NCBI RefSeq assembly: GCF_009184895.1
Contig: NZ_WESE01000001.1
Span: 682,001 to 746,000, forward strand
Direction: 5' to 3'
Source: Nostocoides sp. F2B08
GTDB lineage: Bacteria > Actinomycetota > Actinomycetes > Actinomycetales > Dermatophilaceae
Length of the DNA stretch: 64,000 bases
Part shown: positions 27,517 through 35,494 of the stretch, one piece after another
Numbering within the stretch: the stretch's first letter is position 1
How the letters are laid out: every line of letters begins with the position of its first letter
Program-made: the position numbers and the translations under genes
The notes under the pieces: model-generated
Databases searched by the model: none
What the model saw: the letters and a program-made list of their open reading frames with translations, nothing else
Told to the model about the DNA's origin: nothing

Positions 27517-27914
27517 GATCGCTCGTCCCGAGCCACTGCCTCGACGGTCACGCGATCCGGCAGGACGTGCCCTGCCAGACCGGCGCGAACCGGAACGCTG
27601 ACCCGCACGACGACCAGCCCAGACGCGTCCCCGACGCTCATCGATGATCCCGCGGGCAGTCGCGGCTGCACGTCGGCCCAGAGCCGTTCCGCGCCCGCCG
27701 CGCCGCTGTGGGCAGCCTCTCTGGCCACCAGCCCTGCGACCGAGGTCGCCCCGGCGCGGTCCATGCCCGCGCGGAGCCCGGCCAGGACGACGGCGAGGAC
27801 GAGCAGGAGTGAGACGAGGCCGACAGCCAGCTCGGCCGTGGCCATGCCTGTCTCGAGGCGCCGACCACCAGCCTGCGAGGACGACTCCTGGTCCCGCCCG
27901 TCCTCGCGAGTCAC
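27513..27914 (-). CDS. TadE family minor pilin
   Basis: This 133-residue protein contains GMATAELAVG followed by a long hydrophobic helix, the type IV prepilin-like class recognised by prepilin peptidase (cleavage after Gly, Glu at position +5). The C-terminal part is a small beta-rich domain. It is probably a minor pilin that initiates or modulates pilus assembly. GTG 27914 overlaps the DUF4244 stop by four bases (GTGA). Confidence 0.82.
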   Translation of the reverse strand: MTREDGRDQESSSQAGGRRLETGMATAELAVGLVSLLLVLAVVLAGLRAGMDRAGATSVAGLVAREAAHSGAAGAERLWADVQPRLPAGSSMSVGDASGLVVVRVSVPVRAGLAGHVLPDRVTVEAVARDERS

Positions 27915-28144
27915 GACGCCGCCGACAGCGCGGTCGTGATGATCCCGGTGAGCGCCGACGTGACCGCGTCCGAGCGGACGACTCCGAGCAGCGCCACCGC
28001 GAAAGCCACCGCCGCCATGGTCCCGACGGCGTACTCCGCCGTCGTCATTCCCACCTCGCCTGCCGAAGCCGGCGCCCCGTCGGGCCTGTTCCGATCGGGC
28101 TCGTGGAGGGGTATCCGCCGGCCCCGTCTCAGATGTTTCGTCAT
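27911..28144 (-). CDS. Flp-like prepilin, DUF4244 family
   Basis: This 77-residue protein has a charged N-terminus rich in Arg and Pro (residues 1-32), the prepilin cleavage site VGMTTAEYAVG with Glu at +5 and Tyr next to it, and one hydrophobic helix. It is the likely major Flp pilin. The Tyr after Glu is a hallmark of Flp-type pilins. ATG 28144 follows GGAAGGACG. A gap of 146 bases separates it from tadC, room for a separate promoter so that the pilin can be made in excess. Confidence 0.88.
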   Translation of the reverse strand: MTKHLRRGRRIPLHEPDRNRPDGAPASAGEVGMTTAEYAVGTMAAVAFAVALLGVVRSDAVTSALTGIITTALSAAS

Positions 28145-28290
28145 GTCCGTCCTTCCGTCGACGACGGGTGCTCCACCCGATGTGGACCGCCGTAGGACCA
28201 TGCTGCGACCGGTGGCCGGTGGCCGGGAGGTGCGCAGAACGGCGCTGTGGGCGACACCCCCGAGGGACGGGGTCGATGTGCATCCACGGG

Positions 28291-28866
28291 TCAGCCGGTG
28301 AGCTGTCGTCGGGTCATGACCAGAACGAGAGGAAGGACCGTCGTGCACATGAAGGCCGGAAGTAGCACCAGCCCCAGGGGAAGGACGAGGCGGACGCTCA
28401 CGCGCCCGATGGCCGCCTCGTGCGCCTCACCCTCACGCCGCAGCATGTCTCGTGCCGCCGTTGCCAACAGCGGCCCCGGATGCACGCCGGCCTGCGCCGC
28501 GACGGTGAGGGCAGTGCACACCGGTCGCCAGATATCCGGTGCCGAGGCCCACGCGAGCGCCGGCTCATCCGGATTGTGGCCGTAACCTCGCAGGACGCGG
28601 TGCAGGTCGGCTGCTACCTGCGGGCCCGAGTGCTCCGCCACTCGTTCGAGGGCGGCCACGACCGGGAGTCCGGTCCGGAGTGCGACGACGAGGAGCTGAG
28701 CGGCCAGGGCGACGTCGGTCGCGGCCCCATCACCCTGTCGATGCCGTCGCCAGCTCCGGTGCGAACCCTCCCAGGTCATCCGACCCGCCCTCGGGGCTCG
28801 TGCGCCCCCCGGCCATAGGGCGGTGCCGGCAACGAGGAGCATCAGACCGAGGACGAGTCTCGTCAT
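28291..28866 (-). CDS. tadC: Tad secretion inner-membrane protein TadC
   Basis: This 191-residue protein carries a GspF/T2SSF domain: an N-terminal helix, a cytoplasmic helical domain (DVALAAQLLVVALRTGLPVVAALE) and two C-terminal membrane helices (VRLVLPLGLVLLPAFMCTTVLPLVLV). It pairs with TadB as the platform on which the ATPase acts to assemble Flp pili. ATG 28866 overlaps the tadB stop (ATGA). Confidence 0.88.
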   Translation of the reverse strand: MTRLVLGLMLLVAGTALWPGGARAPRAGRMTWEGSHRSWRRHRQGDGAATDVALAAQLLVVALRTGLPVVAALERVAEHSGPQVAADLHRVLRGYGHNPDEPALAWASAPDIWRPVCTALTVAAQAGVHPGPLLATAARDMLRREGEAHEAAIGRVSVRLVLPLGLVLLPAFMCTTVLPLVLVMTRRQLTG

Positions 28867-29483
28867 CGCTGACCCGCGTGAGCGGGGTACGGCCGCGGCC
28901 GCGTGGCCCGGTCGACCATCGCGCGAGTCCACCACCATCCGGCCAGGGTCAGGACCATCCCGGTCAGGACCGACGCCGCTCCCGGGATCGAGGAGGCGTA
29001 CATCTCCTGCGGATCGGCGCCGATGACGACGGCAAGGACGGGCCCGGCGAGGGGAAGCGCAGTGAGCAGCCGCCGGGACGTGCGAGGGCCCGCCGCGAGA
29101 CCCTCGAGCCGCCCCCGCAGGCGGGCCTCCTCCCGCAAGTGCGCGGCGATGCCGTCGACGGCATCGGCCAGCGGCCCGCCGGTGCGCAGGGCGAGGTCCC
29201 AGAGCCCGCCGACGGCGCGGTAGGACTCGGCCGCGGCACCGCGATCCTCCGGACGGCACCACGCCTCAACCGTCGGTCTACCAGCGCGCATGCGGTCATG
29301 GACTGCGTCGACACGGTCGCCTTCGCCCGCTCCCCACGCTGTGGCGTGCGCCATGAGGTCGAGGGCCCCGCTGGGCGACAGACCTGCGCGCAGCGCCGAC
29401 CCCACGACCTCCAAGGCGTCGGCGAGCGCCTCACCGGGGTCCTGGGCCGGTGCAAGTCGCCACGACGAGCGAGCGATGCTCAT
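28863..29483 (-). CDS. tadB: Tad secretion inner-membrane protein TadB
   Basis: This 206-residue protein has the T2SSF domain with ALEVVGSALRAGLSPSGALDL, a helical region with the LALRTGGPLADAV pattern, and two C-terminal helices. It lacks the N-terminal half seen in larger TadB proteins, as is typical of the compact actinobacterial locus. ATG 29483 overlaps the ATPase stop by four bases. Confidence 0.88.
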   Translation of the reverse strand: MSIARSSWRLAPAQDPGEALADALEVVGSALRAGLSPSGALDLMAHATAWGAGEGDRVDAVHDRMRAGRPTVEAWCRPEDRGAAAESYRAVGGLWDLALRTGGPLADAVDGIAAHLREEARLRGRLEGLAAGPRTSRRLLTALPLAGPVLAVVIGADPQEMYASSIPGAASVLTGMVLTLAGWWWTRAMVDRATRPRPYPAHAGQR

Positions 29484-30415
29484 GACCTCCTACCCGGCTC
29501 AGTGGGCCCGGCGCGGTCACGGTGCTTGGTCCGCGTCCCGAGCGGCCAGGCCACGATCTCGGACACGCGACGACGTCCGTCGGTCCGCTCGAGGTGGACG
29601 ACCACGTCGATGGCGGCCACAGCCTGGGTGCGGACGGCTGCGGGCGACAAGCCTGCGAGCGTTCCGAGGGCCTCGAGCCTGGCCATGACGTCAGCGGCCG
29701 AGTTGGCATGGACCGTCGCGAACCCGCCCTCGTGCCCGGTGTTCAAGGCGCGGAACAGGTCGATCACCTCGGCCCCCCTGACCTCCCCGACGACGATGCG
29801 ATCCGGCCGCATGCGCATCGCCTGGCGGACGAGATCGGCCATGGTCACCTCTCCTGCCCCCTCGACGTTGCGGTGACGCGACTGGAGCCGAACCACATGC
29901 GGATGCGCCGGAACGAGCTCGGCGACGTCCTCGACGAGCACGATCCGCTCGCGCGGCGCGACACTGTCCAGCAGTGCGCCGAGGAGGGTCGTCTTGCCCG
30001 ATCCCGTGCCTCCGGTCACGAGGATCGTCCGACGCGATACGACGAGGGACCGCAGACGCGCAGCGTCGGCGCCGGTGATCGAGCCCGCTGCCTCCAGGTC
30101 GGCCAGGGTGAACGGTCGTCGACGGGCGACTCGCAGAGAGATGTGCGCACCGTCGCAGGCCACGGGTGCGAGCACCGCGTGCAGCCGGAGGCCGCCGGGC
30201 AACTGACCGTCCGCGTAGGGGAGGGAGTCGTCGAGCCGGCGGTCCGCAGCGGCTGCCAGACGCACGGCGAGCCGGCGGACGGCGTCGGGATCGGGCAGAC
30301 TCTGCGGGGCGCGTTCCAGCCGGGCTCCCCGGTCGACCCAGATCGTGCCGTCGCCGTTGATCAGGACGTCCGTGACGGATGCATCCGCCGTCAGCTCCCG
30401 GAGCATGCGGTCCAT
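29480..30415 (-). CDS. tadA: Tad pilus assembly ATPase TadA/CpaF
   Basis: This 311-residue secretion ATPase powers pilus assembly. It has Walker A VTGGTGSGKTTLL, the Asp box IVLVEDVAELVP, Walker B MRPDRIVVGEVRGAEVIDL and the His box TGHEGGFATVHANS. It is shorter at the N-terminus than classical CpaF, as in Rv3659c. ATG 30415 overlaps the ssd stop by one base. It acts as a hexamer at the cytoplasmic face with TadB and TadC. Confidence 0.94.
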   Translation of the reverse strand: MDRMLRELTADASVTDVLINGDGTIWVDRGARLERAPQSLPDPDAVRRLAVRLAAAADRRLDDSLPYADGQLPGGLRLHAVLAPVACDGAHISLRVARRRPFTLADLEAAGSITGADAARLRSLVVSRRTILVTGGTGSGKTTLLGALLDSVAPRERIVLVEDVAELVPAHPHVVRLQSRHRNVEGAGEVTMADLVRQAMRMRPDRIVVGEVRGAEVIDLFRALNTGHEGGFATVHANSAADVMARLEALGTLAGLSPAAVRTQAVAAIDVVVHLERTDGRRRVSEIVAWPLGTRTKHRDRAGPTEPGRRS

Positions 30416-31167
30416 CAGGCGCGCGCACGGCCCAAGCCGGTGGCGACCACCCGAGGGACCGCCGGAGGTGGCGCCGGCCGAGCGAATGCCAGCACCTCGT
30501 CAGCGATGGTGTCCACCGCGCACCGAAGGACACCGGGCGGAACGCCTTCGCGCTCGTGGCGGAGCACGGCGGAATCATCGGGCAGGTGAGCGAGGAACGG
30601 CAGACGCAGCTCTGCGCCGAGGGCCGCGCCGTGCCGGTCCCGGCCGGGCGCGCGGGTGACCAGTACCGGAGTGGTCCGGCCGAGAGGAGCGGAGTCGAGA
30701 AGCGCGGCGAGGTCGGCCGCACCCCGCGCCGTCGTGCGGGCCAGGACGACGATGAGGTCGACGCGGGCCAGCAGGTGCACCGGCGGGCGCGGACCGCAGT
30801 CGACGACCACGACGTCGGCGGCAGCGCCAACGGTCTCGAGGACATCGTCGACGAGTCGCCACTCTGGGGGTCGTGTTCCGGCGCCGCTCAGGACGTGGAC
30901 GTCATCCGCTCCCGGCAGGGATGCCACCCGCACCGGGCCTGCTGGGACCGGTGGGGACCAGGCTGCGTCCTCGATGTCGGGCCATCGCATCCCACCGAGA
31001 TGCTCAAGGCACATGGTTGTCTCCAGTCCGCCACGCGGGTCGAGATCGACTCCGACCCTGACGCGGCACGACTGAAGCACCGCGTGTGCCCGCATGGCGA
31101 GCGTCGCCACGAGGGTCGAGGCGCCAAGCCCCCCGGATGCTCCGGTCACGCCGATCGTCACTCCCAT
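30415..31167 (-). CDS. ssd: CpaE/TadZ-like MinD-type protein (Ssd family)
   Basis: This 250-residue protein has a MinD/ParA fold but a deviant P-loop, GASGGLGAST, lacking the usual Lys, followed by GVDLDPRGGLETT and VVVVDCGPRPP. Such proteins position the Tad machine; the mycobacterial relative Rv3660c was described as a septum-site regulator. The loss of the P-loop Lys is typical for this subfamily. ATG 31167 is preceded by TTGAGGCC. It is the first gene of the tad operon, downstream of a 600-bp non-coding region. Confidence 0.85.
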   Translation of the reverse strand: MGVTIGVTGASGGLGASTLVATLAMRAHAVLQSCRVRVGVDLDPRGGLETTMCLEHLGGMRWPDIEDAAWSPPVPAGPVRVASLPGADDVHVLSGAGTRPPEWRLVDDVLETVGAAADVVVVDCGPRPPVHLLARVDLIVVLARTTARGAADLAALLDSAPLGRTTPVLVTRAPGRDRHGAALGAELRLPFLAHLPDDSAVLRHEREGVPPGVLRCAVDTIADEVLAFARPAPPPAVPRVVATGLGRARA

Positions 31168-31270
31168 GGCCTCAACCGTGCCTACAGGGGTGCACCACCG
31201 CGAGGATCAACCGCGGCCTTGGGGACGACGCGCCCGGCCAGTGCGAGAGATGTGGATGAAGACCGGGAAT

Positions 31271-31460
31271 GCGACCCGGGAAAGGGGACGGCCCCGGTCG
31301 GGGGCGGGCCCACCCGAGCGGGGACGGAACCTACTCCGGGGGAGCGTGCGACCCCGGGAAAGGGGACGGCCCCGGTCGGGGGCGGGCCCACCCGAGCGGG
31401 GACGGAACCCACTCCGGGGGAGCGTGCGACCCCGGGAAAGGGGACGGCCCCGGTCGGGGG
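31271..31460. repeat. Tandem repeat, 2.5 copies of 77-78 bp
   Basis: Units start at 31271, 31348 and 31426, each beginning GCGACC(C)CGGGAAAGG and containing GACGGCCCCGGTCGGGGG. The two full copies are almost identical (one C length difference and one T/C change), so the duplication is recent or kept uniform. The unit length of 78 keeps several frames open, giving Gly/Pro/Arg-rich shadow ORFs on both strands that I do not regard as genes. Confidence 0.9.
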
Positions 31461-31476
31461 GACAACCGGGGCCGTC
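31443..31476. terminator. Hairpin at the end of the tandem repeat
   Basis: GACGGCCCCGGT (31443-31454) pairs perfectly with ACCGGGGCCGTC (31465-31476) over a 10-base loop. The left arm recurs in the repeat units, so other copies could compete for the same partner. It sits in the presumed leader of the tad operon and may be an attenuator or a bidirectional terminator. Confidence 0.5.
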
Positions 31477-31721
31477 GACGCGCCAGGCCCCGGGGGGGAG
31501 AGGCCGGTGCGTCGTTCGCTGCGACCCTTGCGGGGAGCGAGTGGCTCCATCTTGCGGCATAACGACTGGTTGACGCAACACGGAACCCGAGGAAGACGCT
31601 GAATACCCGCAGGTACGCGGATTCCGCAGGCTTAGCGAAGTCCGCCCGCCGATTCCTGACCTGCGAGGACGTCTTCCGTGGAATCCGCAGACTCACCACT
31701 GGATGGCCGATAGATAACGAA

Positions 31722-31760
31722 TCCTGATGGACGCCAGGTTGTCCTCACGGACCATCAGGA
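31722..31760 (-). terminator. Terminator after the Fic-like gene
   Basis: TCCTGATGG (31722-31730) and CCATCAGGA (31752-31760) form a 9-bp stem starting 6 bases past the stop codon of the minus-strand gene; the downstream minus strand reads ATTCGTTATCTAT, a T-rich tail. This fits an intrinsic terminator. Confidence 0.6.
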
Positions 31761-31765
31761 ATGCG

Positions 31766-32644
31766 TCAGAGCCCCGCGGGCGCTCCTGGCAGCCGGCCGG
31801 CGAGAACCGCGTCGGCGACCAGCCGACCCTCCTCTGCCGAGCTGACGAGCGCAGCGCAGCAGTGCTCGATCCAGAGCCGAACGCCGTCGCGCGAGCCCGT
31901 CGCGTAGGCGGTCAGGGCGCCCACATACGCGGGCAGCCCCTGCCGAAAGTGTCCTAGCTCCGTCACGGCCACGCCGGTGGGGTCCAGGCCGGTCGCCTGC
32001 ACGAGCGAGCGCTCCAGCGCGCGGGCCACCACGCCGTTGCCGTGCGTGAACGGTCGCAGCGTGGCCACTTCGGCGTGCGCGACCGCCGCGACCAGGGCCC
32101 CCGGCACGTCGGCATGGCCCCGGAGGACGTCCGACAGCATGCTGAGGCGATCCCGCACGCCCAGGGCGTCGGCAGGCGGACCCACGTCGACGAGCTCGTC
32201 ACTACCCTCCCCGGCGAGCCTGGGCCGCCCGACCGCATCGGCTGGGACCCGGCCACCCACGGCCGCGACGTGAAGGCGCGCCAGCGCCTGCGCAGGAGCA
32301 CCGAGGACCGTCGTGCGCACCTCTTCGGTGGCTGCTGTAGCGGTGACCACCCCACGCATGACCTGTTCGACCGGGTCCGGCTCGGTCGGCCACGCTCTCA
32401 CGCCCGCCATGAGCTCGCGCACCATGTCCACCGGCAATCGGGCCCCCTCCAGCTCTCCACTGGCCTGGGCGCCACGCACCCGAGACTCGGCGGCGGCCTC
32501 GGGAATGCGGCGCCGCAACGCCTGGTGCCAGCGCAAAGCCGTCATGGCCTCGCGCACCTCCCCGATGGCCGTCCTGACCTCGGGCCAGTCGGCCATCCGG
32601 CTCAGCGCGGCGGCGGCGGGGGGAACGTCGGAGAGGTCGGACAC
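31766..32644 (-). CDS. Fic-like protein with degenerate active site
   Basis: This 292-residue all-helical protein contains LRPFTHGNGVVAR at residues 196-208, which aligns with the Fic motif HPFx(D/E)GNGRxxR. The catalytic His is Arg197, the acidic residue is His201 and the first Arg is Val205, while GNG and the last Arg are kept. AMP transfer by the normal mechanism is therefore unlikely; it may bind nucleotides or act as a scaffold. It starts with GTG at 32644. In other actinobacteria a similar protein, often labelled oxidoreductase, sits next to the tad/ssd locus. Function unknown. Confidence 0.65.
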   Translation of the reverse strand: MSDLSDVPPAAAALSRMADWPEVRTAIGEVREAMTALRWHQALRRRIPEAAAESRVRGAQASGELEGARLPVDMVRELMAGVRAWPTEPDPVEQVMRGVVTATAATEEVRTTVLGAPAQALARLHVAAVGGRVPADAVGRPRLAGEGSDELVDVGPPADALGVRDRLSMLSDVLRGHADVPGALVAAVAHAEVATLRPFTHGNGVVARALERSLVQATGLDPTGVAVTELGHFRQGLPAYVGALTAYATGSRDGVRLWIEHCCAALVSSAEEGRLVADAVLAGRLPGAPAGL

Positions 32645-32748
32645 GTCTCCACGCTATCCCCGACACGATCCTGGCCCGACCGGCTGACGCGGGGCAGGGA
32701 ACGGAAAAGCCGGTCAGCGGCCGCGCCCACCCGAACTCGTGAACTGCC

Positions 32749-33291
32749 TCAGGCGGCCTGGGCAGGTCGGAGCCGACCGACGGCGATGAGGGTGATTCCC
32801 TCGATGAGCGTCTGGATCGCCACCAGAGCGCCCAGGAGGGTCAGCGTGGCGGTGCCGAGGTTGAACAGCACCCAGAGGCCGAGCGCGACCGAGATCAGCC
32901 CCGAGATGATCAGCAGCCAGCGCGACTCCGAGGCCTGGCTCGCAGCGACGACGCGGGTGAGCCCGGAGGCGAAGAACAGCGCACCGGCCATGAGAGTCAG
33001 GCTGAGCGCACCGACGGCCGGGTTGCGCAGGAGGAACAGTCCGAGGACGGCGAGGATGGCACCACCGAGCGCCGCGGACCAGAAGCCCCCCGAGCGCAGC
33101 CGGAAGAACGCTGCGACGACCAGGACGAGTCCCGCGATGAGCGCCATCCAACCCAGGAAGAGCACCGACACTGCTGTTGCGACGACGACATTGGTGAGCA
33201 GGATGATGCCGGCGATGACGACGAGGATGCCGAGGATCACGTCCCAGGCGGTGCGGCGGACGACGAGAGTGGAGTCGGCGGACATGACCAT
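32749..33291 (-). CDS. HdeD-like membrane protein (DUF308)
   Basis: This 180-residue protein has six membrane helices arranged as repeated pairs, with internal similarity between WDVILGILVVIAGIILL and the later helices, as in HdeD of E. coli, a membrane protein linked to acid resistance. No catalytic residues are present. ATG 33291 (MVMSAD) or ATG 33285 may be the start; neither has a strong Shine-Dalgarno. It diverges from the LytS-type kinase. Confidence 0.8.
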   Translation of the reverse strand: MVMSADSTLVVRRTAWDVILGILVVIAGIILLTNVVVATAVSVLFLGWMALIAGLVLVVAAFFRLRSGGFWSAALGGAILAVLGLFLLRNPAVGALSLTLMAGALFFASGLTRVVAASQASESRWLLIISGLISVALGLWVLFNLGTATLTLLGALVAIQTLIEGITLIAVGRLRPAQAA

Positions 33292-33480
33292 GAGGATGTC
33301 CGCGCCGCATTCGGGATCCATCACCCGGTTCGGGTGGCTGCGAGCATCCGCGCCGCCACTCAGGACGGAACGGCCCAGCATGGAACGACTCAGTATCGTG
33401 TCGTCATCACCGGCTCCGGCGGAGCGCGTCCGCCCATCGGACCCGGAGCGCCGACCGGACGCGACAGGGCGGAGGGCCAC

Positions 33481-34701
33481 ATGGTCTCGGGCGGGCTGCA
33501 TCCCCCGACGGCGGTCGTCGTCCTCGTCGCGGCAATCCTCATCGCTGCCGGCTGGATGCTTTGGCGGCGTCATCGGGAACGCACGCACGGATTCCTCTCC
33601 GACGTCGACCGAGCCACCTACGAGACCCTGCACACGGTGTCCCTCGCCGCCAAGCCGCTGCGTGAGGGACTCACCGAGGATGGCGCCACGCGCGCGGCCC
33701 GCCACCTTCTCGACATGCTCCATGCATCAGCCGTCGCGGTGCAGGGTGTGCCCCGAACCCTCGCCTGGGTCGGCGCCGGAGAGCATCACCGCGAGGAGGT
33801 CCGAGAGCACACGGCATCGGTCATCCGGGACGGTCAGACCGTTGTCATCCCCACCGGACGCCTGAGCTGTGACGACCTCGAATGCCCGATCAGGTCCGCC
33901 GTCGTCGCGCCCCTGGTCGTCGACGACCTCGTCGTGGGTGCCCTTGCCGCATACGCCCCCGAGAGCTCGGCCGGGCTGGCCCGCGCGACCGAGGAGATCG
34001 CTGGGTGGGCCTCGTCACAGCTGCAGCTGGCGGAGCTCGGTCGGGAGCGGACGCGGGCCATGGAGGCCGAGTTGCGCGCGCTGCGCGCACAGATCAGTCC
34101 GCACTTCGTCTACAACTCCCTGGCGGCGATCGCGTCGTTCGTTCGGACCGACCCCGAACGCGCGCGCGAGCTGCTGCTCGAGTTCGCCGACTTCACCCGG
34201 TATGCGCTGCGTACCGGGGGTGCGTTCACGACCCTCTCCGAGGAGCTGCGCAACGTCGAGAGGTACCTCGTCCTCGAGCAGGCGCGCTTCGGCGACCGGC
34301 TCTCGGTGTCCCTGCTGATCGCCCCTGAGGTGCTCCCGGTCCAGGTTCCGTACCTCGCCGTTCAACCGCTGGTCGAGAACGCGGTCCGCCACGGTCTCGC
34401 CGGCAAGACGACACCGGGCACGTTGACCCTCGAGGCCCGCGACCTGGGCGCCGAGGCGGAGATCGTCATCGAGGACGACGGGGTCGGCGCAGATCCCGAG
34501 CGAGTGCGCGCAGCGCTGGACGGAGGGGCCGACGGCGAGAACGTCGGGCTGGGCAACGTCGACGCGCGTCTCCGTCAGGTCTACGGGGACGAGTACGGCC
34601 TCGTCATCGAGACCGCACCGGGTGCCGGGACGAAGGTCTCGTTCCGGGTGCCGAAGTTCGCCCCGTCCCTCCACCAGGGCGGCGCAAGCGTCGTAAGGTG
34701 A
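33481..34701 (+). CDS. LytS-type sensor histidine kinase
   Basis: This 406-residue kinase has one N-terminal membrane helix (residues ~10-26), a GAF-like sensory domain (about 45-190, with a CDDLEC Cys pair) and a His_kinase domain with phosphoacceptor His208 in RAQISPHFVYNSL, then an ATPase domain with LVENAVRHGL and VEDDGVGAD-like IEDDGVGADP. The two Cys residues around 130 could sense redox or bind metal. ATG 33481 follows GGAGGG. Its stop overlaps the upstream candidate start of the regulator. It is grouped with a transporter operon that it likely controls. Confidence 0.93.
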   Translation: MVSGGLHPPTAVVVLVAAILIAAGWMLWRRHRERTHGFLSDVDRATYETLHTVSLAAKPLREGLTEDGATRAARHLLDMLHASAVAVQGVPRTLAWVGAGEHHREEVREHTASVIRDGQTVVIPTGRLSCDDLECPIRSAVVAPLVVDDLVVGALAAYAPESSAGLARATEEIAGWASSQLQLAELGRERTRAMEAELRALRAQISPHFVYNSLAAIASFVRTDPERARELLLEFADFTRYALRTGGAFTTLSEELRNVERYLVLEQARFGDRLSVSLLIAPEVLPVQVPYLAVQPLVENAVRHGLAGKTTPGTLTLEARDLGAEAEIVIEDDGVGADPERVRAALDGGADGENVGLGNVDARLRQVYGDEYGLVIETAPGAGTKVSFRVPKFAPSLHQGGASVVR

Positions 34702-34706
34702 GGCGC

Positions 34707-35477
34707 ATGCCCGCAATCGACGCCGATGGGGGAGGCACGTTCGACCCGCTCACCGCCCTGATCGTCGACGACGAGGCACCGGCTCTCGCGGAGATGCGCT
34801 TCCTGCTGGAACGGGACGAGCGGATCGGGCGGATCCTCACGGCCTCGAGCGGGATGGATGCGCTCCGGGCCCTGGAGTCGGAGCGGATCGACGTGGTGCT
34901 TTCGGACATCAACATGCCCGGCCTCGACGGTATGGAGCTGGCTCGCGTCATCGCGCGCTTCGCCGAGCGGCCCCAGATCGTCTTCGTGACGGCCTACGAC
35001 GAGCATGCCGTCGACGCCTTCGCGGTCAATGCCACGGACTACGTCATGAAGCCGGTGCGGGCGGAACGACTGACCGAGGCCATCCGCCGGGTGGTCGGCC
35101 AGCTCCGGGGCGGTGATGCGGCCCCGACGCCGGTCGAGGACGAGACCATCCCCGTCGAGCTCGGCGGCGTCACCCGGTTCATCAACCGCAGCGACATCAG
35201 ATACGCGCTGGCGCAGGGCGACTACGCCCGGCTGCACACGGCGGGCGGATCCCACCTGGTGCGGATCCCTCTCAACACGCTCGAGGAGCGGTGGGAGTCC
35301 GCCGGCTTCGTCCGGATCCACCGCTCGACCCTGGTGTCGACGGCGCACATCAGCGAGGTCCGGCTCGAGCGGGGTCGGTTCGTCGTCGTGATCGGGGACA
35401 CCGAGCTGCAGGTGAGCCGCCGGCACACCCGCGACCTCCGAGAGCGCCTGCTGAAGCCGCGCGTCGCCGAGCGCTGA
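34707..35477 (+). CDS. LytTR-type response regulator
   Basis: This 256-residue regulator has a receiver domain with DDE at 21-23, phosphoacceptor Asp67 in VVLSDINMPG and Lys in TDYVMKPVR, followed by a LytTR DNA-binding domain (TRFINRSDIRYALAQGDY to HRSTLVSTAHI). LytTR proteins bind paired direct repeats and often control a single nearby membrane protein. ATG 34707 is 6 bases after AAGGTG; a GTG at 34698 overlapping the kinase stop is the alternative. The next genes, a small membrane protein and a symporter, are the obvious targets. Confidence 0.94.
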   Translation: MPAIDADGGGTFDPLTALIVDDEAPALAEMRFLLERDERIGRILTASSGMDALRALESERIDVVLSDINMPGLDGMELARVIARFAERPQIVFVTAYDEHAVDAFAVNATDYVMKPVRAERLTEAIRRVVGQLRGGDAAPTPVEDETIPVELGGVTRFINRSDIRYALAQGDYARLHTAGGSHLVRIPLNTLEERWESAGFVRIHRSTLVSTAHISEVRLERGRFVVVIGDTELQVSRRHTRDLRERLLKPRVAER

Positions 35478-35494
35478 GCCGAGGTCGATCGGGT

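Larger units (their letters stand above)
31168..31765. other. Gene-free region upstream of the tad operon
   Basis: No convincing gene lies in these 598 bases. The half nearest ssd contains the 78-bp tandem repeat and its hairpin; the other half is less GC-rich and contains several short inverted repeats. It should hold the promoter and long leader of the tad operon. Confidence 0.6.

Noticed and set aside
30415-31167. Broken MinD-type ATPase because the P-loop Lys is missing
   Set aside because: The deviant loop is normal for the Ssd/CpaE-like subfamily.
31271-31460. CRISPR array
   Set aside because: Whole units are repeated without unique spacers, and no cas gene is present.
31207-31602. 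Repeat-containing frames on both strands in the tandem repeat
   Set aside because: Open frames result from the 78-bp unit being a multiple of three; products are Gly/Pro/Arg-rich and no start has a ribosome site.
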